Assembly (NCBI RefSeq): GCF_027359375.1 | Contig: NZ_CP114779.1 | Coordinates: 806,001 to 870,000, forward strand | DNA: 64,000 bases | Direction: 5' to 3' | Origin: Prochlorococcus marinus str. MIT 0919 | GTDB taxonomy: Bacteria > Cyanobacteriota > Cyanobacteriia > PCC-6307 > Cyanobiaceae | In this document: in pieces, positions 17,799-26,289 of the stretch | How positions within the stretch are numbered: the first letter of the stretch is position 1 | Layout of the letters: every line of letters begins with the position of its first letter | Notes under the pieces: model-generated | The model's input: only the letters and a program-made list of their open reading frames with translations | Databases searched by the model: none | What the model was told of the DNA's origin: nothing | Program-made: the position numbers and the translations under genes

Positions 17799-17972
17799 TG
17801 TCAATGACCAATTGTTCCATGATGATAACTAATTTATAAAACAACAGCGTTGGAGAGCCCACGTCTAAAACCGCACAAAAAAAACATTTCGATAGGGGGC
17901 TAACCGAACATCCACGCTTCACACTCCTTAACAATTTTGGTTATATTTCGTTACATCCATTCTTTCTTTCAC

Positions 17973-18092
17973 GTGGATCAATCCAACACCTCAGTCCTAG
18001 ACATTGCTTTAGGCAGGCCAGCAATGATTGGGTTCATGCTTCTTTTAAGCACATACCTTTTAACTGGTCAAATCATTCCTGGAGCCTTCTAA
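17973..18092 (+). CDS. hli: High-light-inducible protein (Hli)
   Basis: 39 residues from GTG 17973. Contains GRPAMIGFMLLL and ends TGQIIPGAF, the hallmark of picocyanobacterial Hli proteins, with one pigment-binding helix. The usual Glu-x-x-Asn of ExxNGRxAM is replaced (DIALGRPAM), so chlorophyll ligation may be altered. Its stop overlaps the next start (TAATG), so translation is coupled. Confidence 0.85.
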   Translation: MDQSNTSVLDIALGRPAMIGFMLLLSTYLLTGQIIPGAF

Positions 18093-18235
18093 TGAACAAA
18101 TCCAATCCTTCGGGCAGACTCGAAAATAGCAAAGTCATAGCCGAAAAGATTAATGGAAGAGCTGCACTAATTGGCGTAATTGCTCTTTTAGGAGCCTATA
18201 CGTCTACAGGGCAAATCATTCCTGGTTTTCTTTAA
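18092..18235 (+). CDS. hli: High-light-inducible protein (Hli)
   Basis: 47 residues. It has EKINGRAALIG, a version of the ExxNGRxAM chlorophyll-binding motif, and ends TGQIIPGFL. Hli proteins protect photosystems and bind free chlorophyll in thylakoids. Coupled by TAATG overlap to the hli gene before it. Confidence 0.92.
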   Translation: MNKSNPSGRLENSKVIAEKINGRAALIGVIALLGAYTSTGQIIPGFL

Positions 18236-18271
18236 GTAAGTTCTTATTCAATTACAACTATTTTTTTTATC

Positions 18272-18379
18272 ATGACTCCTGAAGCCGAAAAATTTAATGG
18301 CTGGGCAGCAATGCTTGGCTTCGTTGCCGCTTTTGGCGCTTATGCAACTACTGGGCAAATCATTCCTGGAATCTTTTAA
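18272..18379 (+). CDS. hli: High-light-inducible protein (Hli)
   Basis: 35 residues: EKFNGWAAMLGF (chlorophyll-binding motif with Trp in place of Arg), one helix, and the ending TGQIIPGIF. Third of the run, 36 bases after the preceding hli. Confidence 0.9.
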   Translation: MTPEAEKFNGWAAMLGFVAAFGAYATTGQIIPGIF

Positions 18380-18473
18380 ATACATGGAATGCAATCCTTT
18401 CAAGCCTTTACAACAACTTGTAAGTACTGCCTATAGAAAAATCTCTTCATATTTATTTTTGGAGAGATTTTAA

Positions 18474-18647
18474 ATGGGGTTAGGTCAATTATTTCTAACA
18501 TCTATTTCATCTGGAATTATTACTCAAGATGAATTGGGATGGGTAGCTAGAAACCAATTAACTTTTTCCAGGTGCGAAGAATCTATGGCTTTAAAGCTTG
18601 GCCGCCTACTCGATAGGGGTCAGATTCACCTTGGATGCAGAATTTGA
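18474..18647 (+). CDS. Small conserved protein, paralogue of the gene at 706
   Basis: 57 residues from ATG 18474. Shares GIITQDEL, a KLGRLLDRG block and final LGCRI with the 706-879 protein, at the same length. Located between the third and fourth hli genes, so co-expression with them is plausible. Function unknown. Confidence 0.8.
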   Translation: MGLGQLFLTSISSGIITQDELGWVARNQLTFSRCEESMALKLGRLLDRGQIHLGCRI

Positions 18648-18745
18648 ATCGCTTGAACAAATGCTAATCAGCACCATTTCTTATTAGACAGTTTGATCAC
18701 TAAAAGGCGAACCGTACTTTAAAACTTTAAAACCTCAATTTAAAA

Positions 18746-18949
18746 ATGACATCTTCTTCTTACATCACGACTGAATCAGGCAATCGTCAAAATGCATTTC
18801 CTGTTGAAGCTCAACCAGAACTGGTAGCAAACTATTCAGGTTATATAGAGGAAGCTGAAAAGGCTAATGGCCGATGGGCAATGATTGGATTCATAGCACT
18901 ATTGGGTTCATACATCTCAACAGGTCAAGTAATCCCAGGTATTTTTTAA
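18746..18949 (+). CDS. hli: High-light-inducible protein (Hli)
   Basis: 67 residues, the longest of the cluster. N-terminal polar extension, then EKANGRWAMIGF (full ExxNGRxAM motif) and the ending TGQVIPGIF. Thylakoid protection role as for the family. Confidence 0.93.
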   Translation: MTSSSYITTESGNRQNAFPVEAQPELVANYSGYIEEAEKANGRWAMIGFIALLGSYISTGQVIPGIF

Positions 18950-19069
18950 TTCGCAGACACTACTTATCATTTACTCAAAAAAAATAATTAACCATTTTGA
19001 ACTAGCTCATTCCAGTTTTCTCCTAATTCGAGATCATCGAATGTCTCTAAAAAAAATAGAAAAATAGTA

Positions 19070-19171
19070 ATGAAAAATATACAGCTACTTCTCACAACCT
19101 TCTTTACAGGCGGGGTAGTAATTAGTTTAGGGATAACAATCCTTGAAAGGTTTTATTGGAGCTCCTCATGA
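19070..19171 (+). CDS. Tiny membrane protein
   Basis: 33 residues from ATG 19070: MKNIQLLLTTFFTGGVVISL and a short end ERFYWSSS; one helix. Intact but very short; no family recognised. Confidence 0.45.
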   Translation: MKNIQLLLTTFFTGGVVISLGITILERFYWSSS

Positions 19172-19206
19172 AATCCGCAATAAAGCCAGCATTTGTCTAC
19201 TTTTAA

Positions 19207-19401
19207 TTATTTGGTCGCTTGCTTCCAAATAATTAAAAGTAGTAATGACATTAAAATCAAAGGGAACATAGTTTTTAATACTCCTACAAAAATCAATACT
19301 CCCAACCCCAACAAGGAGTAGATCATCCAAAGTGGGGTAAAGCGGACTGCATTAGAACCTGCTGAACTTGCAGGAGGAATAACTTCAGGGTCAATTGCCA
19401 T
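19207..19401 (-). CDS. Small membrane protein, two hydrophobic segments
   Basis: 64 residues. N-terminus MAIDPEVIPPASSAG is polar; then hydrophobic stretches around 26-44 and 47-60 with little between them, so one long or two short helices. Function unknown. Convergent with the preceding tiny gene. Confidence 0.65.
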   Translation of the reverse strand: MAIDPEVIPPASSAGSNAVRFTPLWMIYSLLGLGVLIFVGVLKTMFPLILMSLLLLIIWKQATK

Positions 19402-19602
19402 GACAAGTAAGCATTTAGAGTCAAAATAACTTGCTTTTGTTTCTAAGCAAAGTAAATACCTGCCTAATACTAATAGGACAGTTTGTTAATCTAATGGTTT
19501 CAACCTTGATGAGCACGATGCTGCTTTAGCACCATTATGCAAACAATAGTTTTCTAATATTAGTATTTATAGATGAAAGAAGTCATCTTGTTGGGCTTAG
19601 CT

Positions 19603-19782
19603 TTATTGAGATGAACCACGAAACTTCCCAGTCAAGCTGGCTATATTCTCCTGATGCACCTTGACCTCATTGTCAAACTGTTTTCTATAAGATTCAACTA
19701 AATCATAGCTAGTAGGTATTGTGACGGAGTCAACAAAATCCTGAACATAGTCAGAGGTAAAAAGTCTCCAGAATTGATTCAT
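19603..19782 (-). CDS. Small soluble hypothetical protein
   Basis: 59 residues from ATG 19782, with MNQFWRLFTSDYVQDFVDSV at the start and a basic end (ASLTGKFRGSSQ). No cysteines. No family recognised. Confidence 0.6.
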   Translation of the reverse strand: MNQFWRLFTSDYVQDFVDSVTIPTSYDLVESYRKQFDNEVKVHQENIASLTGKFRGSSQ

Positions 19783-19984
19783 GTTTTATTAAAAGGTATT
19801 TTCACTTCTAAAGTTCACACTCAAAATCTTATTAATCAATATCTATGCCGTGTAATTGTCTTACCTAGTAATAATTTATAGCTATATACAAAAGAGAAGA
19901 TGCTAATAGAAATAGTCAAGCACTTTTAGCCTAAAGGAATCTAACAGTTTTTATCATTCTATCCAACAAGGGAATGCTAGTCTC

Positions 19985-20224
19985 CTATCTGCCTCCATTG
20001 CAAAAATGAACTGCTTGGGAAGAACTCTTACCATTTTCTCTAACTTCTTCTACGCATGTAGTAAACACCTTGGACTCTTGCTTGACAGCACAGAAACCAA
20101 TTGCAATTGCAGCCAGAGATAATGCAGAGATAATGCTAGTGCCTAATTGGATGACACCGTAGGCAAGCATTGCACCTTTCTTATTTCCGCAATTTTTCTT
20201 TTGGCTTGAGTCTTGTTCAGTCAT
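19985..20224 (-). CDS. Small membrane protein with cysteine pair
   Basis: 79 residues. One membrane segment (VIQLGTSIISALSLAAIAIG) and a C-terminal segment with cysteines in FTTCVEEV and HFCNGG, which could form a disulfide outside. Family not recognised. Confidence 0.6.
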   Translation of the reverse strand: MTEQDSSQKKNCGNKKGAMLAYGVIQLGTSIISALSLAAIAIGFCAVKQESKVFTTCVEEVRENGKSSSQAVHFCNGGR

Positions 20225-20399
20225 TGAAATAAACAGTTAACATGAATATTATATGAAATTTTTTTGCAACATTGCGAGCCAACAAAGAAAGCTGCATGGC
20301 TAATTAAAATTGAAATCTCTTCAAAGCGATAACTTGGCACTTAATATTTTTCAATTATTCTCCAATATCCATTTGACCAATTAAAAGGATAAACCGTGC

Positions 20400-20765
20400 C
20401 TAAGACAATTTCTTCAATAAGTAACTAACCCTTCTCTGATTAACCCCTAAATCACTAGCACCAAATCTGGAAGCAGATTTTATTTGAATAATTCCTTGAC
20501 TTAGTTTCAATATCTCAAGGTCATCTGGGAATCTAAAGATTAAACTTCTACAAATAGTTTTCAAATAATTCTTAGTATCGGTGACAACTGTTGTTCTAGG
20601 AATATTTTTTGCAATTTCTTTTAGCTGATTGAAAGTTTTGTCAGCATCTTTAAATTCTTTCTGAACAAAGATGCAATTTCCTTGACTAACACAAGCAGTA
20701 AGGCCAGATCGAGATGATGTCATTCCAAAAGTCTCAAAGTAGTAGATGTGCCACAAACACATCAT
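20400..20765 (-). CDS. DUF1499 family protein
   Basis: 121 residues. The C-terminal block IIQIKSASRFGASDLGVNQRRV is the DUF1499 signature, preceded by FRFPDDLEI. The likely start is Met15 (MTSSRSGLTACVSQGNC), as the first 14 residues look unlike the family. Function unknown; common in plants and cyanobacteria. Confidence 0.75.
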   Translation of the reverse strand: MMCLWHIYYFETFGMTSSRSGLTACVSQGNCIFVQKEFKDADKTFNQLKEIAKNIPRTTVVTDTKNYLKTICRSLIFRFPDDLEILKLSQGIIQIKSASRFGASDLGVNQRRVSYLLKKLS

Positions 20766-20865
20766 GCCAACTTCTGTCTAAATTAGCTAAAAGGAATTGA
20801 ACCAGCGGAACTATCCTTTTCAAGAAACCCCCTAGATTCTTAAATCGTGGCATAAGGAGTAGTTA

Positions 20866-21810
20866 TTATTTTCTACTCAAAAGCTTCTTCCCTTGTGTGA
20901 TATCAACAAAACTTTCAATCAATTTTTCACTTACCGACCAAAGTTGAGCTCTTGCATCACTATTTAAAGCAAGAGGAGCTATCCGACAAATTTTAGGGTG
21001 ACCTCTAAAGTTAAATCTAGGTCCATATTGCTCACCATTTTTTGCATTATGGTTAGTTGCGGCAAGCAACTGAGGGAGAGATCCCATACGTGAGCTTTGA
21101 AAAATCGGATTGATTAATTTGTAGGCTATAGCCTCTTGCCAAGATCCATTAGATTTAATCGATGTTGACTGTAAATTAGTCCGAGCCAAACCAGGATGAG
21201 CAGCTAACGATGCAAGGTCTAAGCATGCAGCCTTTATCCTTTCACTTAATTCCAGAGCAAACATAACATTTGCAAGTTTGCTTTGAGAGTATGCCTTCCA
21301 TCGATCATACTTTTTCTCGCCTTGAAGGTCTTCCCAATTAATTTTGCCCATATATTGGGCTCCAGAAGAAACAGTTACAACTCGTCCACCTGGTTTTTTT
21401 GCAAGCAATGGCAATAAATTTAAAGTTAATGCCATATGACTTATATGATTTACTGCAAATTGAAGTTCCAAGCGTTGTTTGCTGAATGTTTGCGGAGGTG
21501 CCATGACTCCGGCATTATTAATTAACAGATCTAATTTCGTATATTTTAAAGCAATTTTTTCTAAAGCTCTATTTACGTTTTCTAAATCAGAAAGATCTAT
21601 CTGCAGAACTTCTACCGTTTGAGAACCTGTTCCATCAACAAGTTTCTCTCTTGCTTGTTCAGCCTTTTCTATATTTCTACAGCCAAGAATCACAGTTGCA
21701 CCCTTGCTCAATAAAGCGTATGCAGTATCTAGCCCTAGACCACTATTTGCGCCTGTGATAAAAGCTATACGACCTTCCTGGCAAGGGATTGAATTAAAAG
21801 ACCAAGTCAT
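20866..21810 (-). CDS. Short-chain dehydrogenase (retinol-dehydrogenase/POR-like)
   Basis: 314 residues. Cofactor loop TGANSGLG (19-26), NNAG (98-101), Ser148-149 and catalytic Tyr174-x3-Lys178 (YSQSK). Layout matches the large SDR group that includes light-dependent protochlorophyllide reductase, but nothing shows that activity, and the window holds no chlorophyll genes next to it. NADPH use is likely from the family. Confidence 0.88.
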   Translation of the reverse strand: MTWSFNSIPCQEGRIAFITGANSGLGLDTAYALLSKGATVILGCRNIEKAEQAREKLVDGTGSQTVEVLQIDLSDLENVNRALEKIALKYTKLDLLINNAGVMAPPQTFSKQRLELQFAVNHISHMALTLNLLPLLAKKPGGRVVTVSSGAQYMGKINWEDLQGEKKYDRWKAYSQSKLANVMFALELSERIKAACLDLASLAAHPGLARTNLQSTSIKSNGSWQEAIAYKLINPIFQSSRMGSLPQLLAATNHNAKNGEQYGPRFNFRGHPKICRIAPLALNSDARAQLWSVSEKLIESFVDITQGKKLLSRK

Positions 21811-22017
21811 TTAGTTTGCATTGAAAATATCAATGTTAAAATTATCAGTTATATTAAATATTAAGGCCATGATCATAAACATGAATAATCCAGGCAATAC
21901 CATTAGTGAGCCTAACAGCTTCTTAAAAAGTATTAAATATTAAAATAGAAAAATCTTTTGATTAGTTTAATGCCATAACAATGCACAAATTAATACTTCA
22001 AAAAAATTAAACTCCAA

Positions 22018-22320
22018 ATGAATTACCAAATGTTACTGGAATGCCATGCTCATGGAACAACAATAACAAAGCAGGAGGCCAAGCTGCTAGAGCTAGAACT
22101 TGACTCTCAAATCGCAAGCATAAAGATTTCAAGAAGTCAGGGTTGTGTTAAAACTGCTCCAGACCATATTTGCCAAGCCGCCTCTGTTTGCAAAGGAAGT
22201 TTATGGATCACTTGTTTTGCAGCTGTGCTTGATCAAGTAAGTCCAGTACCTATAGGGGGTAAAGCAAGAGGTGCAAAAGTTTTTGATGAACTGGTAAGTA
22301 ATGGTTATAAAATCTCTTAA
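22018..22320 (+). CDS. Hypothetical protein with four cysteines
   Basis: 100 residues. Cysteines occur in LECHAH, QGCVK, DHICQAASVCKG and WITCF, which could bind a metal or form disulfides, but no signal peptide is present. The next gene's ATG at 22322 follows the stop directly, so translation is likely coupled. Confidence 0.6.
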   Translation: MNYQMLLECHAHGTTITKQEAKLLELELDSQIASIKISRSQGCVKTAPDHICQAASVCKGSLWITCFAAVLDQVSPVPIGGKARGAKVFDELVSNGYKIS

Positions 22321-22321
22321 A

Positions 22322-22615
22322 ATGGCTCAAAACTTCAATTCAAATTATGAGTGGCGGAAATGGCTTCTTAAGATATTTGATAATACAAGGTATTATAAAG
22401 AAAGAGAAATGAAAAGAGTATTTCAATGGAGACGATATTTAGGATGGAAAGATTTAACAGATCAAGAGAAATTAGTAACCAAGAGAGTTCTAATAATTCC
22501 ATTAATAGCTTTTCCGATTCTATCGATGATTAGAGCTTATACACCTCTAATCATTACCGGGTTAACCATTTTGTTCCTATATAGATTCTTCGAGAAAGGA
22601 AAGCTATTTAAATGA
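22322..22615 (+). CDS. Small membrane protein
   Basis: 97 residues starting at ATG 22322 (an upstream in-frame GTG at 22301 overlaps the preceding gene). Polar N-terminus with a WRRYLGWKDLTDQEKLVTKR stretch, then two hydrophobic segments (VLIIPLIAFPILSMI, LIITGLTILFLYRF). A similar W-x-x-LTDxxK block occurs in the 22720-23010 protein. Confidence 0.65.
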   Translation: MAQNFNSNYEWRKWLLKIFDNTRYYKEREMKRVFQWRRYLGWKDLTDQEKLVTKRVLIIPLIAFPILSMIRAYTPLIITGLTILFLYRFFEKGKLFK

Positions 22616-22719
22616 GAGTTTAATTCAGATATATTTAAAATGAACTAATTAGAAAGGCATCATTGTTATAAATAAATAGACCTATTCTTTACAAAATCAC
22701 AAACAGTGAAAAGAATTAT

Positions 22720-23010
22720 TTAAAGGCCAATCAATGAAGATATAAAAGCTGGAATTGGAATCTTTGAAGTAACCGTTGCCAATAAAGCCATATCAAATTG
22801 ATGAACTGCTGGGATGGTTCTATCAAGAACAAAAATAGCAAGATAGGGGACATTCATTGCTAGCTGCCATCGCCATTTATAAGTAATGATTCCCCATGCC
22901 TTTTTGGCATACGTCTTCTGACGATCAGTAAGTCTTTCCCAGTTATTAAAAGCAAACTGTTTAATACGTTCCTGAGCTCCAACCTCAGACAAACCGCTTT
23001 GTGATTGCAT
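22720..23010 (-). CDS. Small membrane protein related to its neighbour
   Basis: 96 residues from ATG 23010 (a TTG at 23031 is an alternative). Contains WERLTDRQKTYAKKAWG, like the W-K-D-LTDQEK block of the gene at 22322, then a hydrophobic C-terminal half. The ATG overlaps an upstream stop (TAATG). Unknown function. Confidence 0.65.
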   Translation of the reverse strand: MQSQSGLSEVGAQERIKQFAFNNWERLTDRQKTYAKKAWGIITYKWRWQLAMNVPYLAIFVLDRTIPAVHQFDMALLATVTSKIPIPAFISSLIGL

Positions 23011-23195
23011 TATGAAATTCTCAGAGGCCAATAGTTATAGCTCATAAGGCTTTGAACTACTGACCATCGAAGTACAGTTTCAAGATTGTTGTATCTCAGC
23101 ATGCTGCAAATAATGATGAGATTTAAAAAAATTGCAAACATGAAGCACATCCACAAATCATTGCAGCTCGATATTGCAAGGAGTTCATTTGGCAC
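23010..23195 (-). CDS. Possible small membrane protein
   Basis: Up to 61 residues from GTG 23195; an internal ATG gives 46. It has one hydrophobic stretch (CFMFAIFLNLIIICSML). Its TAA overlaps the ATG of the next gene, which favours a real coupled gene, but composition is not strongly coding. Confidence 0.35.
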   Translation of the reverse strand: MPNELLAISSCNDLWMCFMFAIFLNLIIICSMLRYNNLETVLRWSVVQSLMSYNYWPLRIS

Positions 23196-23285
23196 AAATC
23201 AAATACAGTAGTTTCTAACCACTTGTGAACTTTGAGCAATAAGCTGATGCTTAAGTGAATCCAAAAAATTTACTCAAACTTTCTT

Positions 23286-23405
23286 ATGTCAAGCGAAAAA
23301 GACCAGTCTTCTCAAAATAAAGAAGAGAGCAATGAGAAACCTAGGGATTCTCTACTGAGCTATGAATGCGAAGAAGATGATGATGGCAATGACTGGGAAA
23401 CTTAA
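23286..23405 (+). CDS. Small acidic protein
   Basis: 39 residues, very polar, with the ending SLLSYECEEDDDGNDWET. A broken relative lies at 45171-45243 (SLLNYECEDDDGSD). Function unknown. Confidence 0.6.
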   Translation: MSSEKDQSSQNKEESNEKPRDSLLSYECEEDDDGNDWET

Positions 23406-23454
23406 TGGATAAATCTCAGTGCTGCGAGCCAAGAGGAACCTTGATGGATAAGAA

Positions 23455-23817
23455 CTAGCTATTCCTAAAGTCAAATTGCTTTAGAATATCTAAATCAATA
23501 ATAGAGAGGGTACTTTCTTCTGTTGCTCGAAGATTAACTAAAGGAGCCATACCATCTTGATATGCCTCTTTCCATCTTGGAGCGCAAAGGCACCAATGAT
23601 CTCCGGCCTTTAGACCAGGGAAGCCAATCTGAGGAGTTGAAAGATCATTCCCTTGGGCCTTGCTATAAGAAAGAAATTGTTCTGTCATTACTGCACAAAG
23701 AGTATGCATACCCATATCAGTTGCATCAGTTCTACATGAACCATCTCGATACCAACCAGTCATGGGACTACAACTACAAGCTTCAAGTGCAGTACCGAGA
23801 ACATTTTTTGTTTCCAT
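23455..23817 (-). CDS. DUF2237 family protein
   Basis: 120 residues that follow the whole family pattern: NVLGTALEACSCSP, TGWYRDGSC, GNDLSTP, FPGLKAGDHWCLCAPRW and a central HTLCAVMTEQFL. Invariant cysteines, Trp and Gly are present, so it should be intact. The biochemical role of DUF2237 is unknown. Confidence 0.9.
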   Translation of the reverse strand: METKNVLGTALEACSCSPMTGWYRDGSCRTDATDMGMHTLCAVMTEQFLSYSKAQGNDLSTPQIGFPGLKAGDHWCLCAPRWKEAYQDGMAPLVNLRATEESTLSIIDLDILKQFDFRNS

Positions 23818-23886
23818 GTTTTGATGTTACTCCTTACTGATTAGTTTGATCTGAAAGATTTTGGGATCTGAGAGCCTTGGTTGATA

Positions 23887-23905
23887 AGAGCAAAACTTTT
23901 GCTCT
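23887..23905. repeat. Short palindromic hairpin
   Basis: AGAGCAAAA and TTTTGCTCT flank one base. It lies between divergent genes in the 304-base gap 23818-24121; it might be an operator or the end of a small RNA. Nothing else stands out in this gap except a 16-codon frame at 24074 that ends on the next gene's ATG. Confidence 0.5.
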
Positions 23906-24121
23906 CTCCCTTTTGCAAACGAACAACTGCTAATTGATGTGGTTGTCATAATGTATGCAGATAACTCTCACTTCTATTAATTATGAGCGCCTTCGTGTCC
24001 AGTGATCAATTAAGGCATTCATTCTAAATGAATTTATGGGAACAGAATTCTAGCCAACATTCCCCGTAAAACGAATGGAACCTAACCTAAGTTGGAAAAG
24101 ATTTATTGACCAAGTAAAGCA

Positions 24122-24514
24122 ATGAAGATAATCAGCTGGGATGAATTCAATTCCTGTGTAAAGAGTATTACCTCTTCATCTAAAGGGGAAAATTTTTCTG
24201 GTGTTTATGGTATTCCTAGAGGAGGGCTCTGTTTATCAGTTGCCTTAAGTCATTCTTTAGGTATCCCCCTGCTAACACAAATAAAAAAAGGTTGTCTTGT
24301 TGTTGATGATGTCTATGAAACTGGAAGAAGCCTGAGTCAAGTACTTAATACTCCTGAAGTCACTGCTTTTGTTTGGTTTAGCAAAGTGAAACCTAAATGG
24401 TGGCATGCTGTTGAACTTGCAAAACCTGATGAATGGCTTATTTTTCCATGGGAGAATAAGGATAATGCAGCAAAAGATATGAAAGATTATCAATTGTCGA
24501 GGATTAAAAATTAA
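24122..24514 (+). CDS. Phosphoribosyltransferase-like protein
   Basis: 130 residues. It contains the PRPP-binding loop CLVVDDVYETGRS (58-70) and a preceding GVYGIPRGGL stretch, both typical of type I phosphoribosyltransferases, though it is short. A 16-residue leader frame (24074-24124) overlaps its start by ATGA. Its stop overlaps the deoxyribosyltransferase start. Role in base salvage is likely. Confidence 0.82.
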   Translation: MKIISWDEFNSCVKSITSSSKGENFSGVYGIPRGGLCLSVALSHSLGIPLLTQIKKGCLVVDDVYETGRSLSQVLNTPEVTAFVWFSKVKPKWWHAVELAKPDEWLIFPWENKDNAAKDMKDYQLSRIKN

Positions 24515-24978
24515 TGGCAAAAAAAACTATTTATCTTGCTTCTCCTTACGGTTTCTCTACGCAATGGAGTAAAAAGCTTCTACCAGAATTCGTTTCTGTC
24601 TTAGAGGCAATGGGTGCTGAAGTTTGGGAACCTTTCGAACGTAACGCCCAACAAGATTTTTCACATCCAGGTTGGGCATACAAAGTAGCGGTGGCTGATC
24701 TTCAAGACTTAAAGGACTCAGATGGTATCTTTGCAATTGTGAACGGCACTCCTCCTGATGAAGGAGTAATGGTTGAGCTAGGGGCAGCGATAGCGTTAGG
24801 TAAACCAACTTTTTTATTTCGTGATGACTTTAGAAGATGTACTGATTCAGAAGACTACCCTCTTAACCTGATGCTTTTTGCTGGCTTGCCAGCCGATAAC
24901 TGGCAAGATTATTTCTACACTTCAGTTGAAGAAGTTAATTCTCCAGAGAAAGCCTTATTTGAATGGTTACTGAACTAA
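24514..24978 (+). CDS. Nucleoside 2-deoxyribosyltransferase family protein
   Basis: 154 residues. Starts with IYLASPYGFS, has DLKDSDGIFAIVNGTPPDEG and VMVELGAAIALGKPTFLFRDD, the family's substrate and catalytic segments (Asp and Glu of DGxxxDEGVMVELG). It exchanges bases on deoxyribosides or hydrolyses nucleotides. Coupled (TAATG) to the phosphoribosyltransferase before it, which supports purine/pyrimidine salvage. Confidence 0.88.
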   Translation: MAKKTIYLASPYGFSTQWSKKLLPEFVSVLEAMGAEVWEPFERNAQQDFSHPGWAYKVAVADLQDLKDSDGIFAIVNGTPPDEGVMVELGAAIALGKPTFLFRDDFRRCTDSEDYPLNLMLFAGLPADNWQDYFYTSVEEVNSPEKALFEWLLN

Positions 24979-25023
24979 ATCAGTTCTTATTTTTAAAAAT
25001 AGATGTTACAAAGGTAACCAGTT

Positions 25024-25137
25024 GTGACAAAAGATAGCCAAGTAAATGCTGTTATTGAGAGTACAAAAAATACCACTTGGTCAAGAGCTTTCATTTGGTT
25101 CATAAATTTTACTAGGCTTGAAAAAGACCCCTTCTAA
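25024..25137 (+). CDS. Possible tiny protein
   Basis: 37 residues from GTG 25024, ending FTRLEKDPF, with a short hydrophobic stretch (AFIWFINF). It overlaps the 3' end of the minus-strand PsbF-like gene by 26 bases. Weak support. Confidence 0.3.
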   Translation: MTKDSQVNAVIESTKNTTWSRAFIWFINFTRLEKDPF

Positions 25138-25414
25138 TAAACTGCATAGCAAATATTGCTCCTAAAAAGAAAACTGTAGGTATGCCTAATGCATTAACAG
25201 CTAATGTTCTTACTGTGAAAACTGGATAACCACCATTAGGTCTATTATCAGGCACTACACCACTATCTTCCCAGTCTTGAATATTTTCAATTGTTGGAAA
25301 GCCTGGGATAGTGTTATTGTCCCATTTCAAAACACCCCACACAGAGAGCCATAGTATTGTTGAAATGATTGATATTAGTATCGGTGAAACTACTAACAAA
25401 ATTTTCAAAATCAT
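25112..25414 (-). CDS. Cytochrome b559 beta (PsbF)-like membrane protein without the heme histidine
   Basis: 100 residues. Residues 1-28 form a membrane helix; 29-63 are polar; residues 64-96 ([17 protein letters not shown] then [16 protein letters not shown]) align with PsbF almost residue for residue. In PsbF the segment reads LAVHT, where His ligates the heme; here it is LAVNA, so the Asn cannot ligate heme in the usual way. PsbF is about 40 residues, so this is a longer relative with an extra N-terminal helix. It may sit in thylakoids with photosystem II or its assembly factors (inference). Confidence 0.8.
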   Translation of the reverse strand: MILKILLVVSPILISIISTILWLSVWGVLKWDNNTIPGFPTIENIQDWEDSGVVPDNRPNGGYPVFTVRTLAVNALGIPTVFFLGAIFAMQFIRRGLFQA

Positions 25415-25528
25415 TTTGGTTATATTGATAGGTAATATATATTTATCACTAATTTATTTTCTTCAGAAACTAAATGATCTTTCTAGTGTTCGATTTTCTA
25501 CTTTTTAATGTTAGTAAATTAAATCTAT

Positions 25529-26131
25529 TTAGCCAAAAGGACTAGTGCCTTTTAAGGGGCCAACAAAGAGTATTTCCATTGCAGTACCTGTCAGCGCAAG
25601 CGGTAATACCCATATAGATAAGAAAAGTGGGCCGAAGAACCTAATTGAATTAGATCCTTTGAAAACTTTCTGTGTTGCTGTAAAGATTGTTTCAGCTTTA
25701 GTAAGCTTATTATGCGTGTCTTGGTATGGCTTAACGGGATTTGAAGATGTTAGGAAAAATCTTGTTTTATTGATTGCAATAATTGGTAGAGTCCAGACTG
25801 CCATAAAACGAGGTCCCAACCAATTACGAGGGTGAGGAAAAGCTGTTTGCTCTAGAGGCCTATTAATAGGAAAAGCAGATTCTATTGAGTTAGCAACATC
25901 TTCGAAATAAATAGAGGGCTTGCTTAAACTCTTTTTATTTGTAGTAGCTTGATACTCTTCGACGATTAACTGTTGATCCTTAAGAGGATTTTTTTTATAG
26001 ACTTGTAAATCTTCATCACCAGGCAAAGAGCTTGTATTAAATGCTACTTCTGCGGTTGATATATTTTCTTTCCCAGAATCATTGTTTTGGATAATACTTT
26101 CATTAATTTCGAGGTCTTCCTTGTTTGCCAT
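25529..26131 (-). CDS. Hypothetical protein with two related membrane segments
   Basis: 200 residues. The first 85 are polar and acidic. Two similar hydrophobic units follow: NWLGPRFMAVWTLPIIAI and RFFGPLFLSIWVLPLALTG, separated by about 60 residues, suggesting internal duplication. It lies 114 bases upstream of the PsbF-like gene on the same strand, so a common transcript is likely. Not recognised. Confidence 0.65.
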   Translation of the reverse strand: MANKEDLEINESIIQNNDSGKENISTAEVAFNTSSLPGDEDLQVYKKNPLKDQQLIVEEYQATTNKKSLSKPSIYFEDVANSIESAFPINRPLEQTAFPHPRNWLGPRFMAVWTLPIIAINKTRFFLTSSNPVKPYQDTHNKLTKAETIFTATQKVFKGSNSIRFFGPLFLSIWVLPLALTGTAMEILFVGPLKGTSPFG

Positions 26132-26289
26132 ATCCTTAATTAGTTTTACATTGAACCCTATGATATTTAAGCTGAAGGGATATATAAAATAATCCCTTTA
26201 AGTGTATCAATCTGATCAAAGCTAGGTAACTTTTTAACAGAAGCTTCATAACAATTGTCTTAATATAAATATTAATTCTAAGTGGGAAG

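Noticed and set aside
20866-21810. Annotation as protochlorophyllide reductase
   Set aside because: Belongs to the same broad SDR group, but no specific POR cysteines or chlorophyll neighbours were identified; a general SDR label is safer.
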